Positions 11,544-21,448 of a stretch of DNA of 64,000 bases are shown here, in pieces (the first letter of the stretch is position 1; every line of letters begins with the position of its first letter). Below the pieces are notes generated by a model. It ran no database searches. It saw only the letters and a program-made list of their open reading frames with translations, and had not been told where the DNA came from. The translations under genes were made by a program, and so were the position numbers. Source of the stretch: Pseudomonadota bacterium (lineage in GTDB: Bacteria; Pseudomonadota; Alphaproteobacteria; Sneathiellales; Sneathiellaceae); assembly GCA_024743055.1 (NCBI GenBank), contig JANSXH010000017.1, forward strand, positions 1 to 64,000, written 5' to 3'.

Positions 11544-13806
11544 AATTCTCCATCACTTTCTTTGTGCCGGCTTTCTCAAAGGCGATTTCCAACTTCGGGC
11601 CGTCTTTTTTAAGGATTTTGCCATAGCCAAATTTCTGATGAAATACACGACTACCTATGGCCAGGGAATCGTCGTTGGTATTTTGCGAAACCGGCTTGGT
11701 GCTGTTATCGACAAGGCTTTCATTCGCTCGTGATCGTTTGGCGAGGATTTCTGCCAGATGATTATCGTCTGCCATTCGCCAGCTTGGGGTTGAGCTGGTA
11801 TCCTGACGCCGGGTTGTCGCATACAGCCCTTGCCCGGATTGATCTTCAATGTGGGAAGGGGGGAGTTCATCGACAAATCTACTGGGCAGGGATGACTGCC
11901 ACTGGCCATGGATGCGGCGATTGCTGGCATGGCTGATGAAACATTTTTCCTTGGCGCGTGTGATGCCGACATAGGCCAACCGACGCTCTTCTTCCAGGGC
12001 TTTCAAGCCGTTCTCGTCTAAGGCCCGCTGATGCGGAAACAGCCCTTCTTCCCAGCCGGGCAGGAAAATGACGTCATACTCAAGACCCTTTGCCGAATGT
12101 AAGGTCATAAGGCTGACCATTTCGTCCGTATTATTGGCGTTGTTCTCCATTACCAAAGACACATGTTCCAGGAATTGCCCAAGGCTGTCATATTCTGACA
12201 AGGCGGGGACGAGTTCTTTAAGGTTTTCACGTTTGCCCTCCGCCTCAACAGATTGATCCTGTCGCCACATATCCATATAACCACTCTCTTCGAGAACGGC
12301 TTCGACCAGGTCGTTCGGTGGGATAAGATCCTTTTGCGCACGCCAGTTCTCAAAATTTTCCATCAGGTCCCGCAGCGCGGCCAGGGGCTTTCCCTTAAAG
12401 AGTCCTTCCTCGACCGCGGCTTCGGCGGCACGGGATAGCGACAGGTTTCTGGATCGGCCAATATCCCGCAGTTTATCGAGGGCTTTGGCGCCCAGGCCGC
12501 GCTTGGGCAGATTGTAGATACGTTCAAAGGCAAGGTCGTCATCAGCCTGGTTGATCACCCGCAAATAGGCCAACACATCGCGGATTTCCCTGCGCTCGTA
12601 GAATCTCAGACCGCCAATAACCCGGTATTTGATCCCCATACTGAGAAAGCATTCTTCAAAATCTCGGGTTTGAAAACTGGCCCGGACAAGAATGGCCATA
12701 TCCTTCGGACTTTTTCCTTTACGTTCGAGCGCTTCAATTTCCTCAGCCACCCAAGTCGCTTCATTTCCCCCGTCCCAAACAGCATTGAGGACAACCTTGT
12801 CCCCATCATTACCTTCCGTGAACAGAGTCTTCCCGAGCCGACCTTCATTCTTTTCGATCAATCCGGAGGCTGCGCCCAGAATATGTGAAGTAGATCGGTA
12901 GTTTCTCTCTAGCCGGATGACTTCAGCACCCGGAAAATCATCCTCGAACTTTAGGATATTCCCCACTTCTGCCCCGCGCCAGCCATAGATGGACTGATCA
13001 TCATCACCGACACAACAAATGTTCTTGTGTTTTTGAGCTAGCAGTCTGAGCAGCAAATATTGTGCGACATTTGTATCCTGATACTCATCCACCAGAATAT
13101 ATTTGAAGCGATTCTGATAGAGAGCGAGGATATCACTGTTTTGTTGAAATAGGGTCAGGACGTGTAGCAGCAGATCACCAAAGTCACAGGCATTCTGGGC
13201 GGCTAGCCGTTCTTGATATATCCGGTATAGCTCTGCTGCGCGGCCATGGGCGAAGCCGTTTGACTCAATGTCTTTGACGGCATCGGGCCGAAGACCCTTA
13301 TCCTTCCAGCGGTCGATGACAGCAGCAAGACCTCGAGGCGGCCATTTTTTGATGTCGATATGTTCTTCAATCAAGATCTGCTTGAGGAGCCTGAGTTGGT
13401 CATCCGTGTCCAGGATCGTGAAATTATTGCTCAAACCCACAAGTTCAGCATGTCGGCGTAACATCCAAACGCCAATGGAGTGAAAGGTACCAAGTCTGAT
13501 TTCGATAGCAGAGGGGCCCACCAGATTAGCCGTACGTTCCTGCATCTCCGCAGCGGCCTTATTGGTAAAGGTCACTGCCAAAATCTCCCAGGGTCTCACA
13601 TCTCTCATATTCAGGATATGGGCGAGCCGTGTGATCAACACTCTAGTTTTGCCTGTGCCAGCTCCTGCAAGGACAAGTACAGGCCCGTCCAGAGCCTGCA
13701 CAGCCGCCAATTGTCCTTCATTGAGGCCGTCAAGATAGGAGAAATCTGGTTGCGGGGCCTGACGATTATCTGCGTCAAAGCTGCCTATTTCGAAGCTGTC
13801 ATTCAT
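11527..13806 (-). CDS. uvrD: UvrD/PcrA-type ATP-dependent DNA helicase
   Basis: This superfamily 1A 3'-5' helicase acts in excision and mismatch repair. The 759-residue protein has the Q motif GLNEGQLAAV, Walker A AGAGTGKT, motif II VDEYQDTN, motif III DDDQSIYGWRGA, motif IV LERNYRS, motif V TLHSAKGLEYD and motif VI VGITRAK in order. The C-terminal segment from about residue 715 (GSRVFHQKFGYGKIL) is the Tudor-like tail of the PcrA/UvrD group. It precedes and overlaps prmA. The symbol follows the usual naming for this group; PcrA would be equally valid. Confidence 0.94.
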   Translation of the reverse strand: MNDSFEIGSFDADNRQAPQPDFSYLDGLNEGQLAAVQALDGPVLVLAGAGTGKTRVLITRLAHILNMRDVRPWEILAVTFTNKAAAEMQERTANLVGPSAIEIRLGTFHSIGVWMLRRHAELVGLSNNFTILDTDDQLRLLKQILIEEHIDIKKWPPRGLAAVIDRWKDKGLRPDAVKDIESNGFAHGRAAELYRIYQERLAAQNACDFGDLLLHVLTLFQQNSDILALYQNRFKYILVDEYQDTNVAQYLLLRLLAQKHKNICCVGDDDQSIYGWRGAEVGNILKFEDDFPGAEVIRLERNYRSTSHILGAASGLIEKNEGRLGKTLFTEGNDGDKVVLNAVWDGGNEATWVAEEIEALERKGKSPKDMAILVRASFQTRDFEECFLSMGIKYRVIGGLRFYERREIRDVLAYLRVINQADDDLAFERIYNLPKRGLGAKALDKLRDIGRSRNLSLSRAAEAAVEEGLFKGKPLAALRDLMENFENWRAQKDLIPPNDLVEAVLEESGYMDMWRQDQSVEAEGKRENLKELVPALSEYDSLGQFLEHVSLVMENNANNTDEMVSLMTLHSAKGLEYDVIFLPGWEEGLFPHQRALDENGLKALEEERRLAYVGITRAKEKCFISHASNRRIHGQWQSSLPSRFVDELPPSHIEDQSGQGLYATTRRQDTSSTPSWRMADDNHLAEILAKRSRANESLVDNSTKPVSQNTNDDSLAIGSRVFHQKFGYGKILKKDGPKLEIAFEKAGTKKVMENFVQPS

Positions 13807-13859
13807 ATCTTAAAGATATAGCTTACTGATCCAATATCGGCTACTGCAGAACAGTGAAT

Positions 13860-15653
13860 TTATCGGAAAACTTTATCTCTGGATTCATCTTGGGCGGACA
13901 GCAGGGCAGCATTATAGGCATGCAGCAGGTCTTTGTGATGAAGGATACCAATAAGCCGGGTATCATCTGCTCGATTGATCACCGGGATATGCTCAACACC
14001 GGCTTTTTCTATGATCTGAATGGCTGCTTTCAAACTGGTATCCGGGAACAGAACCGGATTATCGTCATGTACCAGGTCATTTGCCGTCAGATTCTCCTCC
14101 GGTTCGTCGCCAAACAGATGGGTTTTGAGATCAGAATAATCGATTCGACCGATAAACTCATGCGTTTCAGGCTCAACGACAACGAATTTGTCATGGTTGG
14201 TGTTGCTGACAATGCGGCGTAGGTCCTTCATGCTCGTATCTTTCGGGACCTCAATAAACTGACGGTCCATAATTCCGCGGACCTGTCGGAAGCTGAGTTG
14301 ACGCAATGCCCGGCTCTCATTGACGTCGACATTTCGCAGCAATAACTGGGTCTGAAAGATACTCCGGCCAATGATATGTTTCGTGATCAGGGTTGCGACG
14401 GAGACAGCAATCATTACAGCGATGGAGATTTTATAATCACCCGTTAGCTCAAAAACGATGAGAATGGTCGAAATGGGAGCCCCAAGAACAGACGCGGCAA
14501 CGGCGGACATGCCGATGATGGCATAGAGCCCATGACTGGCGGCCATTTCCGGAAATGCTTGCGCCGCGATCAGGCCAAATGCTCCCCCTGTCATGGCGCC
14601 GATAAAAAGGGACGGAGAGAAAAATCCACCGCCGAACTTAGCGCCAATAGTAACGCCGACAGCGATGGTTTTGACGACTATCAAGGCCAACAGGAGGAGT
14701 AAGCCATAGTTTCCCTTGAGAGCCATGTCAGTGGCTTCATATCCGACACCAATGATCTGCGGAAACAAGATTGCCATCGCGCCCAAAACTACGCCACCGG
14801 CGGCGGGCCGTAAAACATCAGGTATTTTAAATCGGTCAATGGTTTTGGTGGAAAATGTAATGCTCCAGATAAAAATCAGAGAAACGAGGGCACAAACCGC
14901 CCCAAGTAGCGCGATGGCGGGAAATTCCCAAAGGGAAACAATGCTGTAATGGGGGATGATAAAGGCCGGAAAGTCGCCGATATAAATCCGACTGATCACC
15001 GTGCCGACAACAGCAGAGATCACGATCGGTGCAAAAGCTTGTGTTGCAAGCGACCCGACAACCACCTCCAACGCGAAGAACATGCCGGCAATCGGCGCAT
15101 TGAAGGAAGCGGCCACACCGGATGACACACCACAGGCAATCAGGGTCATATAATACTTCGATGGCAGGCGCAGTCGTTGGCCTAGCTGACTGGCAATCAT
15201 GGCGCTGAAATGAACAACAGGTCCTTCCCGGCCGCTTGAAGCGCCAGACCCAAGGGAGACAGCACTGACAAACATGGCGCCGACACCTGCGAAGAATTTC
15301 ATTTTTCCACGGCGGACGATCACGGCTTCCATGACGTCTGCCACGCCGCGGGGTCGGTGGCCTGGCATTAGGTATTTAAGGAAAACACCGACGATTAGGC
15401 CTCCGACAATCGGAGCCAACATGATTTGCCACCAGGGAAGGCCCTCTGCACCGAAAATAACTTCCTCGCTGCCATAACCATAGAATAGTTCCTGGATTTC
15501 ACTGATGGCTAGTCTGAAGCCAACGGCGCCATATCCCGCTAACAACCCAATCGCGATGGCGCAGGCAACAAGTTTGACAGGCATGCTGTTTGTTGCCGAG
15601 ATAATGGGGCTGAGTATTTTTTCCCCGGTACGATTATGTTCAGCGACGGCCAT
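13860..15653 (-). CDS. ClC-family chloride channel/transporter with CBS domains
   Basis: This 597-residue inner-membrane protein moves chloride, as a channel or a Cl-/H+ exchanger. Conserved selectivity-filter motifs are visible: GSGASSGREGP with the gating Glu, then GAKFGGGFFSPSLFIGA. About ten or more hydrophobic segments fill residues 25-420. Two CBS domains at the C-terminus (VPKDTSMKDLRRI and FPDTSLKAAIQIIEKAGVEH) probably bind adenine nucleotides. The full length is typical for CBS-bearing bacterial members. It is monocistronic, with no obvious partner. Confidence 0.93.
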   Translation of the reverse strand: MAVAEHNRTGEKILSPIISATNSMPVKLVACAIAIGLLAGYGAVGFRLAISEIQELFYGYGSEEVIFGAEGLPWWQIMLAPIVGGLIVGVFLKYLMPGHRPRGVADVMEAVIVRRGKMKFFAGVGAMFVSAVSLGSGASSGREGPVVHFSAMIASQLGQRLRLPSKYYMTLIACGVSSGVAASFNAPIAGMFFALEVVVGSLATQAFAPIVISAVVGTVISRIYIGDFPAFIIPHYSIVSLWEFPAIALLGAVCALVSLIFIWSITFSTKTIDRFKIPDVLRPAAGGVVLGAMAILFPQIIGVGYEATDMALKGNYGLLLLLALIVVKTIAVGVTIGAKFGGGFFSPSLFIGAMTGGAFGLIAAQAFPEMAASHGLYAIIGMSAVAASVLGAPISTILIVFELTGDYKISIAVMIAVSVATLITKHIIGRSIFQTQLLLRNVDVNESRALRQLSFRQVRGIMDRQFIEVPKDTSMKDLRRIVSNTNHDKFVVVEPETHEFIGRIDYSDLKTHLFGDEPEENLTANDLVHDDNPVLFPDTSLKAAIQIIEKAGVEHIPVINRADDTRLIGILHHKDLLHAYNAALLSAQDESRDKVFR

Positions 15654-15791
15654 TTAAGAAGCCTAGCGTCCAATACTGCAGCCTAATGGCTGCTCGGTTT
15701 TTTATCTTGTTTTTTAAGGTGTAACCCTATTGTCTTAAAGTTTCAATAAGCCGTCGATAATTCGTCACGAAGTCTTGAACTTTTTCCTTTT

Positions 15792-16574
15792 TCAGGACCG
15801 CAGATATTCTTTCGCCCAGGTCAGCGTTTCTGAGGTTGGCCCGGAAGGTTTGTACTCACACCCAATCCAGCCACCATAGCCCGCTTCCTCCAACATGTTG
15901 AAGAGATAGGGATAGTTGATCTCACCATTATCTGGCTCAAACCGGTGGGGAGGATTGGCGATCTGGATATGGCCAATTAGGTCAAACACCCCTTCAAACT
16001 GGCGACAAATATCCCCATCCGTTTTTTGGACATGATACATATCGAACTGAAGCCTTAGGCTAGGGTTGCTGATTTCTTCAATGATGCCCTTTGCCATTGT
16101 CACATTTTCTAGGAAGAAGCCTGGCATATCCAGGTTGTTGATGGGCTCAATTAAAACTACGAGATTCCTTTTCGCAGCTTCCTCTGCAGCATAGGCAATG
16201 TTTCGACAATATGTATCGAGCTGCGCGGCGTGAGAAGCCTCTTTATCCCTAAGGCCCGCCATAACATGGACCTGCCCGCAACTGAGGGCCTCAGCGTAGT
16301 CGAGAGCTTCTTGCACAGTTGATTTGAACTCTTCACTTCGACCAGGCAAAGAAGCGAGGCCACGTTCCCCGGCCTCCCAATCTCCGGCCCTCATATTGAA
16401 TAATACCTGGGTTAAGCCATTGTCTTGAAGAATGTTACTAATTTCATCTGGTGCATGCTCGTAGGGGAAAAGATATTCGACACCGCGAAAGCCATCCGTT
16501 GCCGCCGCATTAAACCGATCAAGGAAAGGAAGGTCCTGATATAGGAAGCTTAAATTAGCAGCAAATTTCAGCAT
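15792..16574 (-). CDS. hyi: hydroxypyruvate isomerase family protein (TIM barrel)
   Basis: The 260-residue protein belongs to the Hyi/OtnI group, which interconverts hydroxypyruvate and tartronate semialdehyde or isomerises 2-oxo-tetronates. The N-terminus MLKFAANLSFLYQDLPFLDR and the blocks GFRGVEYLFPYE, FNMRAGDWEAGERGLASLPGR, VLIEPINNLDMPGFFL and GWIGCEYKP match the family along its length, and the two conserved Glu residues expected to bind metal are present. The start at 16574 was chosen over a longer frame that would run into gpt; it lies four bases after the gpt stop. Substrate choice cannot be settled from sequence. Confidence 0.88.
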   Translation of the reverse strand: MLKFAANLSFLYQDLPFLDRFNAAATDGFRGVEYLFPYEHAPDEISNILQDNGLTQVLFNMRAGDWEAGERGLASLPGRSEEFKSTVQEALDYAEALSCGQVHVMAGLRDKEASHAAQLDTYCRNIAYAAEEAAKRNLVVLIEPINNLDMPGFFLENVTMAKGIIEEISNPSLRLQFDMYHVQKTDGDICRQFEGVFDLIGHIQIANPPHRFEPDNGEINYPYLFNMLEEAGYGGWIGCEYKPSGPTSETLTWAKEYLRS

Positions 16575-16578
16575 GGGT

Positions 16579-17082
16579 TCAGGCGTCCTCTTTGCGTGTT
16601 TCGTCAACCAGTGGTTTGACAAAGGAAGGGGCCTGGTCCCAAGGGAAGAGAATCCAGGTATCCTGACTGACTTCTGTAATAAACGTGTCGACCTGATCCC
16701 GACCTTTGGGCTTTGCATAAAGGGTGGCGAAATGGGCATTCGGCATCATCTTGCGAACATGCTTTGCAGTAATGCCGCTATCGACCAGGTCGTCTACAAT
16801 CAGCCAACCTTTGCCGCCATCCGGAAGTTGCAGGTCTTTTACAAGATTTACCTCGCCGACGCTTTTATCGTCCCGATAGGCCGAAATACAAACTGTCTCG
16901 ATATGACGGATATCAAGTTCTCGAGCAACAATTGCAGAAGGGACCAAACCACCGCGTGTGACGGCAACGACCCCTTCAAATGGTCTCAGATCCATTAGTC
17001 GCCAGGCCAGGGCTCTTCCATTTCGGTGAAGCTCTTCCCAGGAAACTGGAAAATATTTTGTATAGCCTGCGGCCTCGGTCAT
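16579..17082 (-). CDS. gpt: xanthine phosphoribosyltransferase
   Basis: Gpt salvages xanthine and guanine by transferring phosphoribose from PRPP. The 167-residue protein has the PRPP-binding motif WLIVDDLVDSGITA and the N-terminal sequence PVSWEELHRNGRALAWRL typical of the xanthine-preferring bacterial enzyme. A clear AGGAG ribosome site precedes the ATG. It is the first gene of a two-gene unit with hyi, separated by four bases; the two products are not known to share a pathway. Confidence 0.93.
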   Translation of the reverse strand: MTEAAGYTKYFPVSWEELHRNGRALAWRLMDLRPFEGVVAVTRGGLVPSAIVARELDIRHIETVCISAYRDDKSVGEVNLVKDLQLPDGGKGWLIVDDLVDSGITAKHVRKMMPNAHFATLYAKPKGRDQVDTFITEVSQDTWILFPWDQAPSFVKPLVDETRKEDA

Positions 17083-17208
17083 TTTTATCTCCTAAAGTGA
17101 TTTGGGAGACGTTTTTAAACTGACGCGCGCGAGATGAAAAGCCCCGTTTTGATGGGATGCCGGGTTGGTTGGCTTTTAACCGGTATTGATTTCAGGTAAG
17201 CTTGTCGA

Positions 17209-17463
17209 ATGAATTCCAGAACACCGACGAATGCGCAGCTTAAGTATCTCCGTCTGGGACGATATCAGCCGGGCGGAAAGTTACCGCTGTTTGACCCAAA
17301 TGGACAGCAGATCAGCGCAACGACAATCCGAAGCTGTATCCGCAAAGGATGGGCGAAGCAATGGTTTCGAAACCCGATCAAATCGGATTGGCTTGTCTGC
17401 AAGCTCACTGAAGAAGGAATCCGCATTGTTGATCGTCATCCAAACCGTCTTAGTAAAGGCTAA
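17209..17463 (+). CDS. conserved small hypothetical protein
   Basis: An 84-residue basic protein with the pattern QLKYLRLGRYQPGGKLPLFD, TIRSCIRKGWAKQWF and DWLVCKLTEEG. The order and composition resemble a compact helix-turn-helix or winged-helix fold, and similar short proteins seem familiar from Rhodospirillales-like genomes, but no function is known to me. It is a stand-alone gene on the plus strand. Confidence 0.65.
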   Translation: MNSRTPTNAQLKYLRLGRYQPGGKLPLFDPNGQQISATTIRSCIRKGWAKQWFRNPIKSDWLVCKLTEEGIRIVDRHPNRLSKG

Positions 17464-17587
17464 ACCCATTCCTGAGAATGTGATGGCGGTCTCATTGAAC
17501 GGTAAATGCCGGTAAAAGAAGCTTTTCTTTCTCACAATGCCGTGACACACTTTGCGTTCCTTTAATTAGAAAAGGCGTCTGCACAAT

Positions 17588-18286
17588 ATGACTGGCTCCG
17601 TAACTTTTCTTGTTCTGGCAATCCTCGCATTTCTTGCAATTCACATCATTCCATCCAGTTTTCTGCGGGAGAAGATGGTCAGTCGAATAGGAGAGGGAGG
17701 CTATATGGCCTTCTTCAATATCCTTTCTCTAGCCGTCTTCATATGGGTGATTTTTGCTTATAAAGATGCTCCGGCAGGCGATTTTTTATGGGATACCGGA
17801 AATGCAGGCCGCTATCTTGGTATCGTTCTAATGGTTGTCGCCTCCATCTTTTTCGTCGGCGCTTTTACCGGTCCAAACCCAACAGCGGCCGGTGCCGCTA
17901 AACTGGTTGATAAGGAATTCGCTTATACAGGGATAAATGCCATTACCCGGCATCCTCTGATGTGGGCCATCACTCTCTGGGCGATAACCCATCTCATTAA
18001 CCGCGGAGATACAACTTCGGTGATTTTTTTCGGTGGACTTGGCATTCTGTCTCTTGCCGGGACTTTCCTGATCGATGCCAAGAAGCAGAAACAGATGAAG
18101 GAAGACTGGGACCGCTACGCTGCCCGCACTTCCAACATCCCGTTTCAAGCCCTCATGCAGGGCCGCGCGTCATTTTCGATAAAAACTCTGTGGTGGCGGG
18201 TTTTGCTAGGGTTTGTGCTGTTTCTTGTTCTCTTCGCTTTTCACAGCACTGTAATAGGCGTCTCGCCGGCGCCGATATCTGGTTAG
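17588..18286 (+). CDS. nnrU: NnrU family integral membrane protein
   Basis: This 232-residue protein has about six transmembrane helices and the NnrU-family conserved blocks ITRHPLMWAITLWAITHL and GPNPTAAGAAKLV. NnrU was named in denitrifiers, where it is needed for nitrite and nitric oxide reduction, but the family is widespread in organisms that do not denitrify and is related to isoprenylcysteine methyltransferase-type membrane folds. No denitrification gene lies nearby, so its role here is open. It is convergent with the thioesterase gene, six bases away. Confidence 0.85.
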   Translation: MTGSVTFLVLAILAFLAIHIIPSSFLREKMVSRIGEGGYMAFFNILSLAVFIWVIFAYKDAPAGDFLWDTGNAGRYLGIVLMVVASIFFVGAFTGPNPTAAGAAKLVDKEFAYTGINAITRHPLMWAITLWAITHLINRGDTTSVIFFGGLGILSLAGTFLIDAKKQKQMKEDWDRYAARTSNIPFQALMQGRASFSIKTLWWRVLLGFVLFLVLFAFHSTVIGVSPAPISG

Positions 18287-18292
18287 GAAAGG

Positions 18293-18754
18293 CTAGAGTT
18301 GAAGGACAGCGCAGGTGGTGTTGCCAGTTGCATAAATTTTCCCGTCTTCGCCGATCAGTTTTGCTTCTGCCGTTGCAATTCGTCTGCCTTTATGAACGAC
18401 TTCGCCAGTAGCGGTCACTTTGCCCATGCCTGGTTTCATGGCCCGCAAATACTTAATATTGAGATCGACCGTCGTATAGGTTTCCCCAGGCTCAATAACC
18501 GAGTGAACACTGCAGCCAAGGGCGGAATCAAGCAACGTTGCGGCATAGCCACCATGGACAGCACCAAGGGGATTAAGATGATTCTCGTTCGGAACGCCGT
18601 GAAATGATACCCTGCCGTGAGCAATTTCACCGAGGGTGAATTCCAGGGTTTTGCCGATAGGGGGGGTCAGTTTATTGTCGACCATCATCTGTAGCTGCTG
18701 CAAGCCACTCATCTCCTTAAGTGCCTCTTTAAAATCGGTTTGGTGCAAAGTCAT
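18293..18754 (-). CDS. PaaI-type hotdog thioesterase
   Basis: A 153-residue acyl-CoA thioesterase-like protein. The active-site block HLNPLGAVHGGYAATLLDSA contains the HGG motif and catalytic Asp of the PaaI/YdiI hotdog group, and DLNIKYLRAM is the typical central strand. The start at 18754 (MTLHQTDF) is preferred; an ATG 54 bases upstream gives an N-terminus not expected in the family. It is divergent from the LysR gene beginning at 18861, so that regulator may control it. Confidence 0.87.
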   Translation of the reverse strand: MTLHQTDFKEALKEMSGLQQLQMMVDNKLTPPIGKTLEFTLGEIAHGRVSFHGVPNENHLNPLGAVHGGYAATLLDSALGCSVHSVIEPGETYTTVDLNIKYLRAMKPGMGKVTATGEVVHKGRRIATAEAKLIGEDGKIYATGNTTCAVLQL

Positions 18755-18860
18755 CTCTGATCCAGTTCTATTTGTACGCTGATATACCGCTAAGATAGGA
18801 ATTTTCATCCAAACAAAAATATGCTAAATATGAATATTGCCTATAAATAAATGAATAGAT

Positions 18861-19757
18861 ATGTCCTGGGATCATTATCGATATTTTCTTGCTGTTGCCG
18901 AAACAGGCAGCTTATCGGCTGCCGCACGGCAACTGGCTGTATCGCAGCCAACTGTAGGTCGTCAAATCAGTGAACTCGAAGACAAATTGGAAGCCCGCTT
19001 ATTCGAGCGGGCGTCTCACGGATATATGTTGACGTCTGCCGGGCGCCAGATTCTGGAGAAAATAGAACAAGCCTCGTCGGCCTTTCAGGACGTGGAGCGA
19101 CAAGTGCGGGGGATGGACAAGGCGCTATCCGGTCGTATCCGTATATCGGCAACAGAAGGCCTTGGTAGCTATTGGTTGACGCCAGCCCTGAGTGAATTTC
19201 ACGCGGCCTATCCAAGCATCAGTTTTGAATTGTTGCTCAATATATCTCTCGTAAACATGCGAAACCGAGAAGCTGATATCGCCTTGAGACTCGCAAATCC
19301 AAGGGTTTCGGATTTGATCGGTCGTAAGCTGGGTAAAATCGGTTTCGGCCTATATGGGGCGGATAACTACTTTGACAAAAAAGGTGTTCCAGCCAGTATG
19401 TCAGATCTTGTCCAGCATGATTTTGTCGGTTGGCGGGAGGGGGCAGAGGAATTAGATGTTTCCACGGCCCTTAACAGAATTGCGAAGGGCGGACAGATAA
19501 CCATTCGCTGCAATACAGTGGCGGCCCAGATTTCGGCCGTCAGCTCTGGAATGGGTCTGTTTTTAGCGCCTCACTACATGGTTCCACAAGATGGTCGTTT
19601 TATGCGCTTGCTGACAGAAGAAGTGGATCATCGCATAGATATCTGGCTACTTACACACCGGGATCTGGTTAACACACAGAGGGTCAGAACCCTCCTAGAC
19701 TTCGTTTACGAGAAATTTCGACAGGATAAGGAAATGCTGGAATACGGTTTTTCCTGA
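18861..19757 (+). CDS. LysR-family transcriptional regulator
   Basis: This 298-residue regulator has the N-terminal winged helix-turn-helix (residues 1-60, FLAVAETGSLSAAARQLAVS) and a type-2 periplasmic-binding-like effector domain from about residue 88. Such proteins usually regulate a divergent gene, here the thioesterase at 18293-18754. The first-line start MSWDHYRYFLAVAE fits the group closely. The effector is unknown. Confidence 0.93.
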   Translation: MSWDHYRYFLAVAETGSLSAAARQLAVSQPTVGRQISELEDKLEARLFERASHGYMLTSAGRQILEKIEQASSAFQDVERQVRGMDKALSGRIRISATEGLGSYWLTPALSEFHAAYPSISFELLLNISLVNMRNREADIALRLANPRVSDLIGRKLGKIGFGLYGADNYFDKKGVPASMSDLVQHDFVGWREGAEELDVSTALNRIAKGGQITIRCNTVAAQISAVSSGMGLFLAPHYMVPQDGRFMRLLTEEVDHRIDIWLLTHRDLVNTQRVRTLLDFVYEKFRQDKEMLEYGFS

Positions 19758-19759
19758 CA

Positions 19760-21250
19760 TCAGGTAAAGAAATGTGAAATGAGGAAGAATAGACCGGCTG
19801 CAAGTAGGGCGGCACAGGGGACTGTTATTATCCAGGCAGCGATAATAGTTAAAAAGTGGGAACGACGTACCAGCTTCTTGCGGCGATTTACAGCGGGCTC
19901 CTCTTCCTCTAGAGGAAGATTGCTCTCAGGATGAATTTTTTGCAGGCGATTGGTTGAGCGATAGGCACGGGCTCGACGTTCCGTATCCCACTCTCGAAAA
20001 AATCCGACACCAAAAACGGCTCCTACAGCAATGTGAGTGGAACTAACTGGTAGGCCGAGGGCAGATGCAATGAGAACTGTGATACCTGCAGATAAGGCCA
20101 CACAATAGGCTCGCATGGGGTTCATTTTGGTTATCTGCTCGCCAACGGTTCGGATGAGTTTAGGGCCGAACAAGAACAGGCCAGCGCTCAGCCCAATGGC
20201 GCCGATGACCATGACCCAGAGCGGGATCCCAACTTTGGCATCAATTGCCCCGGAAGTTGAAGTGCTGACAATCGCTGCAAGAGGGCCAACGGCGTTGGCG
20301 ACATCATTTGCACCATGGGCAAAGGACAGAAGCGCTGCCGAACAGATTAAGGGGATTGTAAAAAGGGTTCGGATGGACTTGTTGCGGTTCTCCATGCCCA
20401 CGGCAGCTTTCTTAACAATGGGGCGGACGATAGCCAGGGCTAGAAGAAAAAAGCCAAAGGACATCAGGCCGATCGTCACGAAGTCCGGCTTCCAGATTTT
20501 CTTCAGACCCTTCATGATCAGATAGGCGGAGAAAACACCTGTCATAACGGCGACCAGAAGAGGGACCCAGCGCGTGGCAGCTGCGACTTTATCTTCCTTG
20601 TAGATAATATTGAATTTGATGAATGCCAGGAACGCGGCAGCGATCACGCCGCCCATGACCGGAGAGATAACCCAGCTTGCGGCGATGGCGCTCATGGTTT
20701 GCCAGTTGACCACACCAAAGCCGGCAGCTGCGATTCCTGCTCCCATGACCCCACCGACAACGGCATGTGTTGTGGAAACGGGGGCGCCGATCCAGGTGGC
20801 GATATTGACCCACAAAGCTGCCGCAAACAGCGCCGACATCATCGCCCAGATGAAGACCTCTCCACTTGCCATGGAATTGGGGTCGATTATCCCTTTCTTG
20901 ATAGTGCTGACGACATCCCCGCCTGCCAAAACCGCCCCTGCAGCTTCAAATATTGCCGCAATGATAAGGGCGCCGACCATGGTCAATGCCCGGGATCCAA
21001 CAGCAGGGCCGACATTGTTGGCTACATCATTGGCGCCGATATTCAGCGCCATGTAGCCACCAATAATCGCAGCAATGATGATCAATGTGGAATGTTCGCT
21101 AGTATCGACGATGCTGGCAGAAAAAGCCCAGACGATTAGAAGAAAAAGGGCGGCTAGCCCAAGGGCTCGATAGCGTGTAGTTGCAGACCCGGCTTGAGTC
21201 TCAATTTGCCCTATGCGGTCCAGATCCTTGTCGAGTGTTTGTTTTACCAT
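19760..21250 (-). CDS. pit: PiT-family inorganic phosphate transporter
   Basis: This 496-residue inner-membrane carrier takes up phosphate, probably as a metal-phosphate complex with protons. The two family signatures GANDVANNVGPAVGSRALT and GANDVANAVGPLAAIV sit in the two inverted halves, with about ten hydrophobic segments around them and a hydrophilic loop near the C-terminus (RRARAYRSTNRLQK). The ATG at 21250 is used; a TTG at 21277 is possible and neither has a strong ribosome site. A PHO-box-like sequence lies 36 bases upstream of the ATG, suggesting PhoB control. No DUF47 partner gene is adjacent. Confidence 0.93.
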   Translation of the reverse strand: MVKQTLDKDLDRIGQIETQAGSATTRYRALGLAALFLLIVWAFSASIVDTSEHSTLIIIAAIIGGYMALNIGANDVANNVGPAVGSRALTMVGALIIAAIFEAAGAVLAGGDVVSTIKKGIIDPNSMASGEVFIWAMMSALFAAALWVNIATWIGAPVSTTHAVVGGVMGAGIAAAGFGVVNWQTMSAIAASWVISPVMGGVIAAAFLAFIKFNIIYKEDKVAAATRWVPLLVAVMTGVFSAYLIMKGLKKIWKPDFVTIGLMSFGFFLLALAIVRPIVKKAAVGMENRNKSIRTLFTIPLICSAALLSFAHGANDVANAVGPLAAIVSTSTSGAIDAKVGIPLWVMVIGAIGLSAGLFLFGPKLIRTVGEQITKMNPMRAYCVALSAGITVLIASALGLPVSSTHIAVGAVFGVGFFREWDTERRARAYRSTNRLQKIHPESNLPLEEEEPAVNRRKKLVRRSHFLTIIAAWIITVPCAALLAAGLFFLISHFFT

Positions 21251-21285
21251 CGGGGCCGCCGCACAAATTGAGAGCAAGATTTAAA

Positions 21286-21303
21286 CTGTCACAAAACTGT
21301 CAT
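21286..21303 (+). promoter_or_regulatory. PHO-box-like site (PhoB binding)
   Basis: CTGTCAC-AAAA-CTGTCAT at this position matches the PhoB PHO-box layout of two 7-base half-sites with an 11-base period; only one of fourteen half-site bases deviates. It lies 36 bases upstream of pit on the opposite strand and 146 bases upstream of the divergent M20 hydrolase. Which of the two genes it controls, and whether it activates or represses, cannot be read directly. Confidence 0.7.
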
Positions 21304-21448
21304 GATTTCTAATTCAGTTATCGGAAGAATGAAAGAGCGTTGTTTGTAATCACAATCAAGAATAGCGATTTTGATTACTTTTATTCGAAGACAAGCTTGT
21401 GTTAGGGTTTGTTCACGGCGCTTGATGCAGAAGATTGAGGATACAAAA

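Noticed and set aside
15678-15703. GCAGCC-TAAT-GGCTGC hairpin followed by six T residues in plus orientation
   Set aside because: It looks like a terminator, but no plus-strand gene lies upstream. It sits in the promoter region of the leftward chloride channel gene, so it is probably chance.
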